DNA of 64,000 nt from Nitratireductor sp. XY-223 (GTDB lineage: Bacteria > Pseudomonadota > Alphaproteobacteria > Rhizobiales > Rhizobiaceae). The position numbers and the translations under genes are program-made. This document shows, piece after piece, positions 46,655 through 53,892 of this stretch. The DNA is taken from assembly GCF_004959855.1 (NCBI RefSeq), contig NZ_SPNT01000001.1, forward strand, positions 186,001 through 250,000, read 5' to 3'. The notes beneath the pieces are model-generated. The model was not told the DNA's origin. It searched no databases and saw only the letters and a list, made by a program, of their open reading frames with translations. Numbering within the stretch: position 1 is the first letter of the stretch; the number at the start of each line of letters is the position of its first letter.

Positions 46655-47608
46655 CTAGGCGCGGGCGCGGCGTCCGCCCCGCCGGCGGCCGCCAGTTGCC
46701 GCCGCGGCTACCGCGCCGTCGGCCGCGACCGGAGCCGCTCCGTTGGCCGGTGCGTGATCACGATAGGTCATGATCCAGTTCTGGCAGTTCGGGTCGGTGG
46801 CATTCAGGACGTTGGCGCCGTGGACCATCTCCATTTCCTGCGGACGGCAGGGATTCATGATCGCCGAGGTCATGCCCGACGCGATCACCATGGGAATGAA
46901 CGCGGCGTTGATGGCGTGGCGGTGCGGCAGGCCGAAGGAGATGTTGGACAGGCCGCAGGTGGTGTTGACGCCGAGCTCGTCGCGCAGGCGGCGCACCAGC
47001 CTGAACACCTGCTGTCCGGCCGTTCCCATGGCGCCGATCGGCATGACCAGCGGATCGACGACAATGTCCTCGGCCTTGATGCCGTAGTCGGCCGCATGCT
47101 CGACGATCTTCTTGGCGACGGCGAAACGCACGTCCGGATCCTCGGAAATGCCGGTCTCGTCGTTCGAGATCGCAACGACAGGAACGTCGTATTTCTTGAT
47201 CAGCGGCAGGATCGCCTCGAGCTTCTCGGTCTCGCCGGTCACGGAATTGACCAGCGGACGGCCCTTGGCCACTTCAAGTCCGGCCTCGATGGCGCCGGTG
47301 ACCGAGGAATCGATCGAAAGCGGCACGTCGACCAGGCCCTGGACGATCTCCAGGGTCTTGACCAGCAGTGCCGGTTCGGTTGCGTTGGGATCCACCGCGG
47401 TGACGCCGGCATTGACGTCGAGCATGGTGGCGCCGGCTGCGACCTGCGCCAGGGCGTCGGACTTGACGGTCTCGAAATTGCCTTCCTGCATCTCGGCGGC
47501 CAGCCGCTTGCGTCCGGTCGGGTTGATGCGTTCGCCGATCACGCAGAACGGCTGATCGAATCCGATGACAATTTCCTTGGTTGCTGATGCAACGATCGTG
47601 CGGGCCAT
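46655..47608 (-). CDS. Methyltetrahydrofolate:corrinoid methyltransferase (MtgA/AcsE-like)
   Basis: The 317-residue protein has a DHPS-type pterin-binding TIM barrel: GERINPTGRKRLAAEM, GATMLDVNAGV, PLSIDSS, NSVTGETEKLE, and GLSNISFGLPHR. This is the family that moves methyl groups between corrinoid proteins and THF (MtgA in glycine betaine systems, AcsE, MetH middle domain). Here it would load the betaine-derived methyl from the corrinoid protein onto THF. After the barrel comes an Ala-rich linker and a TGGRRRGGRRARA tail. A palindromic SahR-type site lies 36 bp upstream of the ATG. Confidence 0.87.
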   Translation of the reverse strand: MARTIVASATKEIVIGFDQPFCVIGERINPTGRKRLAAEMQEGNFETVKSDALAQVAAGATMLDVNAGVTAVDPNATEPALLVKTLEIVQGLVDVPLSIDSSVTGAIEAGLEVAKGRPLVNSVTGETEKLEAILPLIKKYDVPVVAISNDETGISEDPDVRFAVAKKIVEHAADYGIKAEDIVVDPLVMPIGAMGTAGQQVFRLVRRLRDELGVNTTCGLSNISFGLPHRHAINAAFIPMVIASGMTSAIMNPCRPQEMEMVHGANVLNATDPNCQNWIMTYRDHAPANGAAPVAADGAVAAAATGGRRRGGRRARA

Positions 47609-47618
47609 TAGGCAGTCC

Positions 47619-48524
47619 TCAATTCTGTGCTACGGTCGTAGAAGGATATAAAGATGTCTTTATATCCCATGTGCCGCGTTCTTCAAGCCACTCGGACGTT
47701 TTTTTCAGTCCGCCGAAGGCAAATACGTGAATCTGCCGTATGGGGGTGTCGTTGCTGGCGAGCACGTGCTCCTCGATCGGGCCGACGACATTTTCGGGCG
47801 AATGGGAGGTCGCAAGGGTGGTCAGCGAGAGCGCGTTCTTCTTGAGGAAGGAAATCGAATTGCCGACGCCGCACATGGCCGCGAACTTGATCAGCGTGGT
47901 GACCTTGGCGGGACCGGCGACACCGAGATGAACGGGCAGGTCGATGCCGTGTTCCTTGAGACCGTCGGCCCAGGCGATGAATTTCTGCGCGTCGAAACCG
48001 AATTGGGTGACGATGCGCAGCTTTGCGTCGCTGCGCTCGGCGAAGGACTTTTTCAGCCGCAGCGCCTGGACGGCCACTTCCTCTGAGAAATCCGGGCTGC
48101 CCTCGGGATGGCCGGCGATACCGATGGCCTCGACGCCGTATTTGTCGAAAAATCCGGTTTCAAGCACTTCCATTGTCGAGGAGAACTCGCCGGCCTGGCG
48201 CTCCAGGCCGCCGCCGATGACCAGCACGTTGCTGACGCCGGCTTCCTCGCTCATGCGCTTGACGCGCTCCTCGAGCGCGCCGCGGGTGGAAAGGCGACGC
48301 GACGCGAAATGCGGGACCGGCTCGAAGCCCAGATCGCGCAGGCGGCGAACCGCGTTCACCAGCGTGTCGGTGGTGTCCGTCCCGATATCGGTGACGTAGA
48401 CGTGCGTTCCCTTCGGAAACAGGTTGGGCAGGTCAGCCGATTCGACCGCCTGGCGCGGGGCCACTTCGATCGATGCTGCGATTTTCTCAGGCCGTTGCGG
48501 CTTCATTTCCACCACTGTCGTCAT
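47619..48524 (-). CDS. MetF-like methylenetetrahydrofolate reductase
   Basis: The 301-residue protein has the MTHFR TIM-barrel pattern: a Glu near VEMKPQRPEKI, VYVTDIGTDTTDTLVNAVRRL, PHFASRRLS, IGIAGHPEGSPDF and IVTQFGFDAQKFIAW. It is shorter and divergent from housekeeping MetF. In this operon it probably runs in the oxidising direction, turning methyl-THF from betaine into methylene-THF. The ATG at 48524 sits after AGGGAGAG; it overlaps the end of the upstream small gene by 38 bp. Its last codons contain a palindromic operator. Confidence 0.82.
   Translation of the reverse strand: MTTVVEMKPQRPEKIAASIEVAPRQAVESADLPNLFPKGTHVYVTDIGTDTTDTLVNAVRRLRDLGFEPVPHFASRRLSTRGALEERVKRMSEEAGVSNVLVIGGGLERQAGEFSSTMEVLETGFFDKYGVEAIGIAGHPEGSPDFSEEVAVQALRLKKSFAERSDAKLRIVTQFGFDAQKFIAWADGLKEHGIDLPVHLGVAGPAKVTTLIKFAAMCGVGNSISFLKKNALSLTTLATSHSPENVVGPIEEHVLASNDTPIRQIHVFAFGGLKKTSEWLEERGTWDIKTSLYPSTTVAQN
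47644..47667. promoter_or_regulatory. SahR-like palindrome inside the 3' end of the metF-like gene
   Basis: Perfect 11-bp arms GGATATAAAGA and TCTTTATATCC are separated by TG. The core ATATAAAGA..TCTTTATAT resembles the SAH-responsive (SahR, ArsR-type) operators reported for methionine/SAM-cycle genes. It lies 36 bp upstream of the MtgA-like gene. Confidence 0.7.
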
Positions 48525-48825
48525 TGTTGCCGGCTCTCCCTCCCGAATTGACAAGGTCAATCAGGCGCTCTTTGGTGTAATCCTCTTCCAGACGCGCGGC
48601 CGCCTTGTCGGCTTCCGCCTCCAGATCGTCGGAGACCGGTTCCGGTGTACCGCGCCGCCACTCGGCGAGATACTCGTCCGTTTCATGAGCTCCGGAGCGC
48701 ATCGCGCACATGTCGATGGCTTCGGTGAAACGCAGCGATAATTCGCGTTTCGCGCTCTTGCGGCCTTTCTTGACAATAACCTGCGCGGGTATGTCCCGCC
48801 AGTAAACGGTAATCAGATCAGCCAT
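48487..48825 (-). CDS. 'Virulence factor' (PF13769-like) small protein
   Basis: The 112-residue protein begins MADLITVYWRDIPAQVIVKKG and has RELSLRFTEAIDMCAMRSG, matching the small 'virulence factor' family found next to methylamine/betaine corrinoid genes; the name is historical. The C-terminus is acidic and Asn/Gly-rich. A strong AAGGAGA site fixes the ATG. Its biochemical role is unknown. It is first gene of the leftward operon with metF-like, MtgA-like and RACo-like genes. Confidence 0.72.
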   Translation of the reverse strand: MADLITVYWRDIPAQVIVKKGRKSAKRELSLRFTEAIDMCAMRSGAHETDEYLAEWRRGTPEPVSDDLEAEADKAAARLEEDYTKERLIDLVNSGGRAGNNDDSGGNEAATA

Positions 48826-48922
48826 GGGTGGTCTCCTTGGCGCGTACATAAGTAAAATCCGCCGGTCTGGCTTGCTGCGCGACGACGCGCAATGCGCTCA
48901 AAAACGACGTGTGCGCCGCAGC

Positions 48923-48928
48923 ATTATA
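48923..48928 (-). promoter_or_regulatory. Candidate -10 box of the corrinoid operon
   Basis: TATAAT on the minus strand lies about 100 bp upstream of the first gene of the leftward operon. The matching -35 region is poor, so this is tentative. Confidence 0.25.
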
Positions 48929-48991
48929 TACGGTTGGCCCGACAGGAAAAAAGCCTTGTATCCGCTGTTGGTTACCGGCCGTCAACGCACC

Positions 48992-49687
48992 CTACACGAC
49001 CGAGCTGAACAGCGCCGTCGTCAGGAAGAGAACGAGCGCGAAAATAAGCGTCGCGACAATGCCGATGATCGATCCGATCACAAGGCAGTTGCCGTCGTTT
49101 TCCGTGTGGGCAAGGCCGATCGTGGCGATGGCAAAGGCCGGAAGCCAGTTGCCGAAAGGTATCGGAACGACAACGATGATCGACATGAACAAGATGTAGA
49201 TGCCGAACAGGCGTTCCGACAGCGGGGTCGTGAGCGGCCAGTTGCGCGGGCGCACCCAGGCTTCCATCCATTTCAGCCACGGCTCAGAGCGCCGGACGAT
49301 CTTCTGAAGCGTCTTCTTGTCGAGGGTGTAGTTGGCGAGGCGTTCGGGCAGCCAGATCTTGTTTCGTCCGGCGACGATCTGCCAGGAAATGAATATCAGC
49401 GGAAGGCCCAGGATCAGGGTCGCGCCCGGCGGCAGCGGGATGAGGTTCGGAATCGAGAACACGATCAGAAAAGCGCCGAACGAGCGCTCGTCCAGAGCTT
49501 CGGCGATTTCCCGCAGCGTAATGCGCGGCCCCATGTTTTCCGAGATTTCCTTCAGCAGGTCGGACAGGCTCTCCGGGCGTTTTTGCCGTTTTGCCGAAAT
49601 ACCGGGAACAGAACCTTCTGCGGGCGTATCGCTCAATATTGTCTCTCTTCGGCTGTCGTACAATCTGTGTTTAATCCGTCGAAACAC
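48992..49687 (-). CDS. Exopolysaccharide synthesis ExoD family protein
   Basis: The 231-residue membrane protein has ExoD features: ITLREIAEALDERSFGAFLIVFSIPNLIPLPPG, followed by three or four TM helices (GIYILFMSIIVVVPIPFGNWLPAFAIATIGL, VIGSIIGIVATLIFALVLFLTTALF). ExoD affects exopolysaccharide and alkaline tolerance in Sinorhizobium. A TTG at 49636 with GAGAGA nearby is an alternative start giving a 214-residue protein. It is likely a separate transcript. Confidence 0.85.
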   Translation of the reverse strand: MFRRIKHRLYDSRRETILSDTPAEGSVPGISAKRQKRPESLSDLLKEISENMGPRITLREIAEALDERSFGAFLIVFSIPNLIPLPPGATLILGLPLIFISWQIVAGRNKIWLPERLANYTLDKKTLQKIVRRSEPWLKWMEAWVRPRNWPLTTPLSERLFGIYILFMSIIVVVPIPFGNWLPAFAIATIGLAHTENDGNCLVIGSIIGIVATLIFALVLFLTTALFSSVV

Positions 49688-49798
49688 GTATCAGCCGATC
49701 ACTAAGGCAATACGTCAACCGCATTCATCGGGATGCGGGCAACACATGTGGGACTTTTTGTGCAAATAGGCAAGGGGATCGCGTGCCGCGGTGGGCGG

Positions 49799-50410
49799 TC
49801 AGGCCGACTGCAGCGATGACGTGAGGTCGCCATAGCCGGTAAAGCGGTACTCATATTCAAGGCCGAGGCGCTCGGCGGCGAGGCGCGCTTTTTCCTGCAG
49901 CTCCGGGTCTTCCTTCTGGGACAGGTAAACCAGCTTGCGGTAATTGCCGAAATACATGTCGCGCAGTTCCGGGTGCCGGTCGAGGCCGAGAGGCTCGACG
50001 ATGAAGCTCTCGAACTGCCGGGCGAGGAAATCGGTCAGGAAGAAGGCGTCGATGTCGTCGTTCCATTCCTCGAAGAGGTCATTGCCGGCAAAGAAGGAAT
50101 AGCAGTGCGGCCCGGCAATGCGCTCCACGCCCTCCTCCTCGCAGACACGGTCGAGCAGGCCGCCGGTGCCGCAATCGGCATAGGCGACATAGATGCGCTC
50201 GAAACCCTCTTCGCGCGCCTTCTTGACCGCTTCCCGGACACCAGGCGCGATGCGGTCCGGATATAGATGCCACTGCGCCGGAAGGCAGGCGAGATCGATG
50301 TGCGAAAGGCCGTTGGCCTCGCACACGGCGAGGATTTCCCGCGCGATCGCACCGCAGCCGATGACGCGCACCGGCTTTTCCTGCGAAGATGTGTGACCCT
50401 GTTCGATCAT
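49799..50410 (-). CDS. DUF1638 domain protein of the corrinoid cluster
   Basis: The 203-residue protein has a Rossmann-like layout (VRVIGCGAIAREILAVCEANGL), Cys residues at DLACLPAQWHLYP, YADCGTGG and GPHCYSFFAG, and FEEWNDDIDAFFLTDFLARQFE. DUF1638 proteins are repeatedly found beside MttB/corrinoid genes but have no known activity; the conserved Cys/His suggest a metal or corrinoid ligand site. It probably lies downstream of the corrinoid-protein gene but after a terminator. Confidence 0.8.
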   Translation of the reverse strand: MIEQGHTSSQEKPVRVIGCGAIAREILAVCEANGLSHIDLACLPAQWHLYPDRIAPGVREAVKKAREEGFERIYVAYADCGTGGLLDRVCEEEGVERIAGPHCYSFFAGNDLFEEWNDDIDAFFLTDFLARQFESFIVEPLGLDRHPELRDMYFGNYRKLVYLSQKEDPELQEKARLAAERLGLEYEYRFTGYGDLTSSLQSA

Positions 50411-50427
50411 GGCGTTACTTATACTGC

Positions 50428-50459
50428 TAAAACAAAATGGCGGCCAACCCGGCCGCCAT
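50428..50459 (-). terminator. Terminator after the corrinoid-protein gene
   Basis: On the minus strand a 9-bp stem ATGGCGGCC/GGCCGCCAT with a 5-base loop is followed by TTTGTTTTAG. It separates the corrinoid-protein gene from DUF1638. Confidence 0.75.
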
Positions 50460-50487
50460 CCGCAAATCCGTTTTGGTTCAGGCGGCG

Positions 50488-51189
50488 TTATCCGGCGCTG
50501 GCCATCTTGTTGTGCTTGCGCTTCATGAATTCCTTGGCCGTCTCGACGGCAACGGCCGCGTCGCGGCAATAGGCGTCGGCACCGACGGCCATGCCGAATT
50601 CCTCGTTCAGCGGCGCTCCGCCGACCAGCACGACATAATCGTCACGGATGCCCTTTTCCTTCATCGTGTCAATCACGACCTTCATATAGGGCATTGTCGT
50701 GGTCAGCAGCGCCGACATGCCGATGATATCGGGCTCGTGCTCGTCGATGGCCTCGAGATAGTTCTCGACCGGGTTGTTGATGCCGATATCGATCACGTCG
50801 AAACCGGCGCCTTCCATCATCATGCCGACGAGGTTCTTGCCGATATCGTGAATGTCGCCCTTGACGGTGCCGATCACCATCTTTCCGAGCTTCGGAGCGC
50901 CCGTTTCGGCGAGCAGCGGCCGCAGGATGGCCATCCCGGCCTTCATGGCGTTGGCCGACAAAAGCACCTCGGGCACGAAAAGAATGCCGTCGCGGAAGTC
51001 CTCGCCGACGATGCGCATGCCCTCAACGAGTGCCTTTGTCAGCACATCGTAGGGCGCCCAGCCGCGGTCGAGCAGAATGGTCGTGCCTTCCTCGATCTCT
51101 TCCTTCAGGCCGTCGTAAAGGTCGTCATGCATCTGCTGCACGAGTTCATCGTCAGACAGTTCTGCTAGAATGATTTCGTCATCGGACAT
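50488..51189 (-). CDS. Corrinoid (B12-binding) protein, MttC/MtgC family
   Basis: The 233-residue protein has the helical methionine-synthase cap domain (residues 10-90, with FVPEVLLSANAMKAGMAILRPLL) and a B12-binding Rossmann domain carrying the DxHxxG motif in GTVKGDIHDIGKNLVG, plus GMSALLTTTMPYM and VLVGGAPLNEEF. It carries the cobamide that accepts the methyl from the MttB homologue encoded divergently. The first 35 residues contain 14 Asp/Glu and one Lys, complementing the Arg-rich tails of its partners. Confidence 0.93.
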   Translation of the reverse strand: MSDDEIILAELSDDELVQQMHDDLYDGLKEEIEEGTTILLDRGWAPYDVLTKALVEGMRIVGEDFRDGILFVPEVLLSANAMKAGMAILRPLLAETGAPKLGKMVIGTVKGDIHDIGKNLVGMMMEGAGFDVIDIGINNPVENYLEAIDEHEPDIIGMSALLTTTMPYMKVVIDTMKEKGIRDDYVVLVGGAPLNEEFGMAVGADAYCRDAAVAVETAKEFMKRKHNKMASAG

Positions 51190-51546
51190 CGGCGTTCCCT
51201 CGATGCTGGCGATTGTCGCGCTTTTGAATCACGTAAGTGTTTATCGTGAAAGTCTTATGCGGGAAAGAACCGAAAAGAGAGTTCTCAAAAACGACGCGCT
51301 CCAATCTGAAAAGCGACCCGTTTATTTCAGCGATCACCGCCGTTCCCGCAGATGGCGGGAACCTGTCGCCATAGCGTCACGGCTTGGCGCATAGAGAAAG
51401 GCGGCGGCCGGGCTGGGCACTAGGCTAAACGATAACGACAAACGCGCGAGTTACGCAGAAGTTCAAAGGGCTGCCGGCCGGCGCACTGATGCCGTAAACC
51501 AATGATAAGGCACAGGGCGCGCAATGCGGCAGGAAAGGTAACCGAG
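51190..51546. other. Divergent promoter region of the corrinoid and MttB genes
   Basis: This 357-bp gap has no gene. It contains a perfect 8-bp hairpin, GTTCCCGC at 51342-51349 and GCGGGAAC at 51355-51362 (loop 5), with no T-run, probably a regulatory structure in the mttB leader or a protein-binding site. No SahR-like palindrome and no recognisable cobalamin riboswitch box were seen. Confidence 0.5.
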
Positions 51547-53118
51547 ATGGAAGCTGAAAAATCAAGTTCCGGCCGCGGCGGAGGCCGACGGGGGCGCGGC
51601 GGTGCCGGCGGTGCGGCCGCAAGACGGGCCTCGCGCAGCGGCGGCGGTCCGGGCGAACAGCAATTCTATATCAGGCGCAAGGTCCGCGCGTACGAGGTTC
51701 TCGACGAAGAAGCCCTGGCGCTGATCGAGGCCAACGCCGAGACCGTGCTCGAGGAGATCGGCATCGAATTCCGCGACGATGCGGAAGCACTGGCGCTGTG
51801 GCGCGAGGCCGGTGCCGATGTGAAGGGCGAGCGCGTCCATTTCCCGAAGGGGCTTTGCCGGTCGCTGCTGAAGACGGCGCCGCAGGTGTTCACGCAGAAT
51901 GCGCGCAACCCGGAGCGCTCCGTCGAGATCGGCGGCAAGGCGATCGTGTTCGCGCCGGTCTACGGCCCGCCATTCGTTCGCGATCTCAACGGCGAGCGGC
52001 GCTATGCGACGATCCAGGACTTCGAGAACTTCGTGAAACTCGCCTATATGGCGCCCTCGATGCACCATTCGGGCGGGACCGTGTGCGAACCGGTGGATAT
52101 TCCGGTCAACAAACGGCATCTCGACATGGTCTATGCCCATATGCGCCTGTCCGACAAGCCGTTCATGGGCTCGGTGACCGCGCCGGAGCGGGCACAGGAC
52201 ACGGTGGACATGTGCAAGATCCTGTTCGGCGAAGACTATGTCGATCAGAACTGCGTCGTTGTGAACCTGATCAACGCCAACTCGCCCATGGTCTTCGACG
52301 AGACCATGCTGGGCGCTGCAAAGGTCTACGCGCGCAACAACCAGGCATGCATCGTGTCGCCGTTCATCCTGTCGGGCGCGATGAGCCCGGTGACGGTGGT
52401 CGGCACGCTGACGCAGATCCTCGCAGAAGTGCTTGCTGGCGCATCCTTCACACAGTTGATCCGTCCGGGCGCGCCGGTGTTGTTCGGCACCTTCGCCGCG
52501 TCGATTTCCATGCAGTCCGGCGCGCCGACCTTCGGGACGCCGGAGCCGTCGCTGGTCTCCTACGGCGCGGCGCAACTGGCGCGGCGGCTCGGTCTGCCGT
52601 TCCGGACTGGCGGGTCGCTGTGCGGCTCGAAGGTGCCGGATGCCCAGGCCGCGCATGAAAGCGGCGCCACCTTGAACATGACGCTGCTTGCCGGCACCAA
52701 TTTCGCATTGCACTCGGCCGGCTGGCTGGAGGGCGGGCTGGTGTCCTGCTACGAGAAGTTCATGATCGACGTGGACCAGCTCGGCATGATGCAGAAATTC
52801 GCCGAGGGCGTCGATCTTTCCGAAGACGCGCAGGCCATGGACGCGATCCGCGAAGTCGGGCCGGGCAGTCATTATCTCGGCTGCGCGCACACGCAGGCGA
52901 ATTTCCAGACGGCGTTCTACCGTTCGCCGCTGGCCGACAACAATTCCTTCGAGCAGTGGCAGCTGGAAGGTGAAAAACGCATCGAGAACCGCGCCAACGA
53001 GTTGTGCAGAAGCTGGCTCGAATCATACCAGGCGCCGCCCCTGGACGAGGGCATCAATGACGGGCTGCGGGACTTCATCCGCCACAAGAAGGAGGCGATG
53101 CCGGACGCCTTCACATGA
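51547..53118 (+). CDS. Non-pyrrolysine MttB-family methyltransferase with Arg/Gly-rich N-terminus
   Basis: The 523-residue protein belongs to the trimethylamine methyltransferase superfamily: VLEEIGIEFRDDAEALALWREAGADV, FAPVYGPPFVRDLNGERRYAT, MHHSGGTVCEPVDIP and HSAGWLEGGLVSCYEKFMIDVD. The frame has no in-frame TAG, so pyrrolysine is absent; non-Pyl members demethylate quaternary amines (glycine betaine in MtgB). With ProVWX and BHMT nearby, glycine betaine is the best guess. The first 35 residues contain a GRGGGRRGRGGAGG-type segment before the conserved fold. The ATG at 51547 follows AGGAAAGG. Confidence 0.88.
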   Translation: MEAEKSSSGRGGGRRGRGGAGGAAARRASRSGGGPGEQQFYIRRKVRAYEVLDEEALALIEANAETVLEEIGIEFRDDAEALALWREAGADVKGERVHFPKGLCRSLLKTAPQVFTQNARNPERSVEIGGKAIVFAPVYGPPFVRDLNGERRYATIQDFENFVKLAYMAPSMHHSGGTVCEPVDIPVNKRHLDMVYAHMRLSDKPFMGSVTAPERAQDTVDMCKILFGEDYVDQNCVVVNLINANSPMVFDETMLGAAKVYARNNQACIVSPFILSGAMSPVTVVGTLTQILAEVLAGASFTQLIRPGAPVLFGTFAASISMQSGAPTFGTPEPSLVSYGAAQLARRLGLPFRTGGSLCGSKVPDAQAAHESGATLNMTLLAGTNFALHSAGWLEGGLVSCYEKFMIDVDQLGMMQKFAEGVDLSEDAQAMDAIREVGPGSHYLGCAHTQANFQTAFYRSPLADNNSFEQWQLEGEKRIENRANELCRSWLESYQAPPLDEGINDGLRDFIRHKKEAMPDAFT

Positions 53119-53198
53119 AAGAAGCCCGAGGACGGCCGGGCTAAAGTGGCCAACCTCATTCACAGGGATGTCTGGCGCTCGGCGTTCAGGGATGACGA

Positions 53199-53888
53199 GT
53201 GATGCGCGACGGCGATCTCTACAACCGTCTTGATACGGCGCTGAAACGACACGGCCTGATGGCCCGCGGCGGGCTTCACCTGACCGAGGACGCGGATCTT
53301 GCCGCGCGCGAATACGGCTTTACCACCGTTGTGCTCGCCGGCCATGCGGGCTCATCGTTCTGGCCCGATTTCGAGACGTTCCGCTCGGGCTATGACGGGA
53401 CGCATCCGCTCGATGCATGGTCCCGTTCTGTCGGTTCCGAAATCGAATCGGAATTCGGCTGTAAAGCTTTGTATCCGTTCGAAAAACCCTGGTGGCCGTT
53501 TCAGAGCTGGATCAAGCGGACCGAGGGGCTGGAGCCGTCGCCGCTGGCCATATTGATCCATCCGGAGTTCGGGCTCTGGCACGGATACCGGGCCGCTTTC
53601 GCCTTTGCAGGCGAGATTGCCGTTCCGGCACCGGTTTCGCTCGCCCATGCGTGCGACAGTTGCGCCGAAAAGCCGTGTATCTCGACTTGCCCGGCTGAAG
53701 CGGTGGCGGCACATGACTTCGCCATCAAGGCCTGCCGGACGCATCTGGACAGCAACGCGGGCCGCTCGGGCTGCATGGTGTCGGGGTGCCTGGCGCGCAA
53801 CGCCTGCCCGGTGGGGCGGCAATATCAGTATGTCGAGGCGCAGCTGCGCTTCCACATGGACGCGCTGGAGCCCCTGGTGAACCGGTGA
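53199..53888 (+). CDS. Cys-rich ferredoxin-like protein, possible [4Fe-4S] electron carrier
   Basis: The 229-residue protein has an N-terminal domain similar to the start of epoxyqueuosine-reductase-like/ferredoxin proteins (RHGLMARGGLHLTED) and a C-terminal Cys cluster: CDSCAEKPCISTCP (near residue 150) and CMVSGCLARNACPVG (near 195), patterns suitable for one or two [4Fe-4S] clusters. It does not look like a full QueG. Placement directly behind the MttB gene makes it a candidate electron donor for corrinoid reactivation. Start codons at 53199 (GTG) and 53202 (ATG) both fit the AGGGA site. Confidence 0.7.
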   Translation: MMRDGDLYNRLDTALKRHGLMARGGLHLTEDADLAAREYGFTTVVLAGHAGSSFWPDFETFRSGYDGTHPLDAWSRSVGSEIESEFGCKALYPFEKPWWPFQSWIKRTEGLEPSPLAILIHPEFGLWHGYRAAFAFAGEIAVPAPVSLAHACDSCAEKPCISTCPAEAVAAHDFAIKACRTHLDSNAGRSGCMVSGCLARNACPVGRQYQYVEAQLRFHMDALEPLVNR

Positions 53889-53892
53889 TGCT

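Noticed and set aside
51547-53118. Pyrrolysine-containing MttB
   Set aside because: The frame reads through without any in-frame TAG and no pyl genes are nearby, so this is a non-pyrrolysine member.
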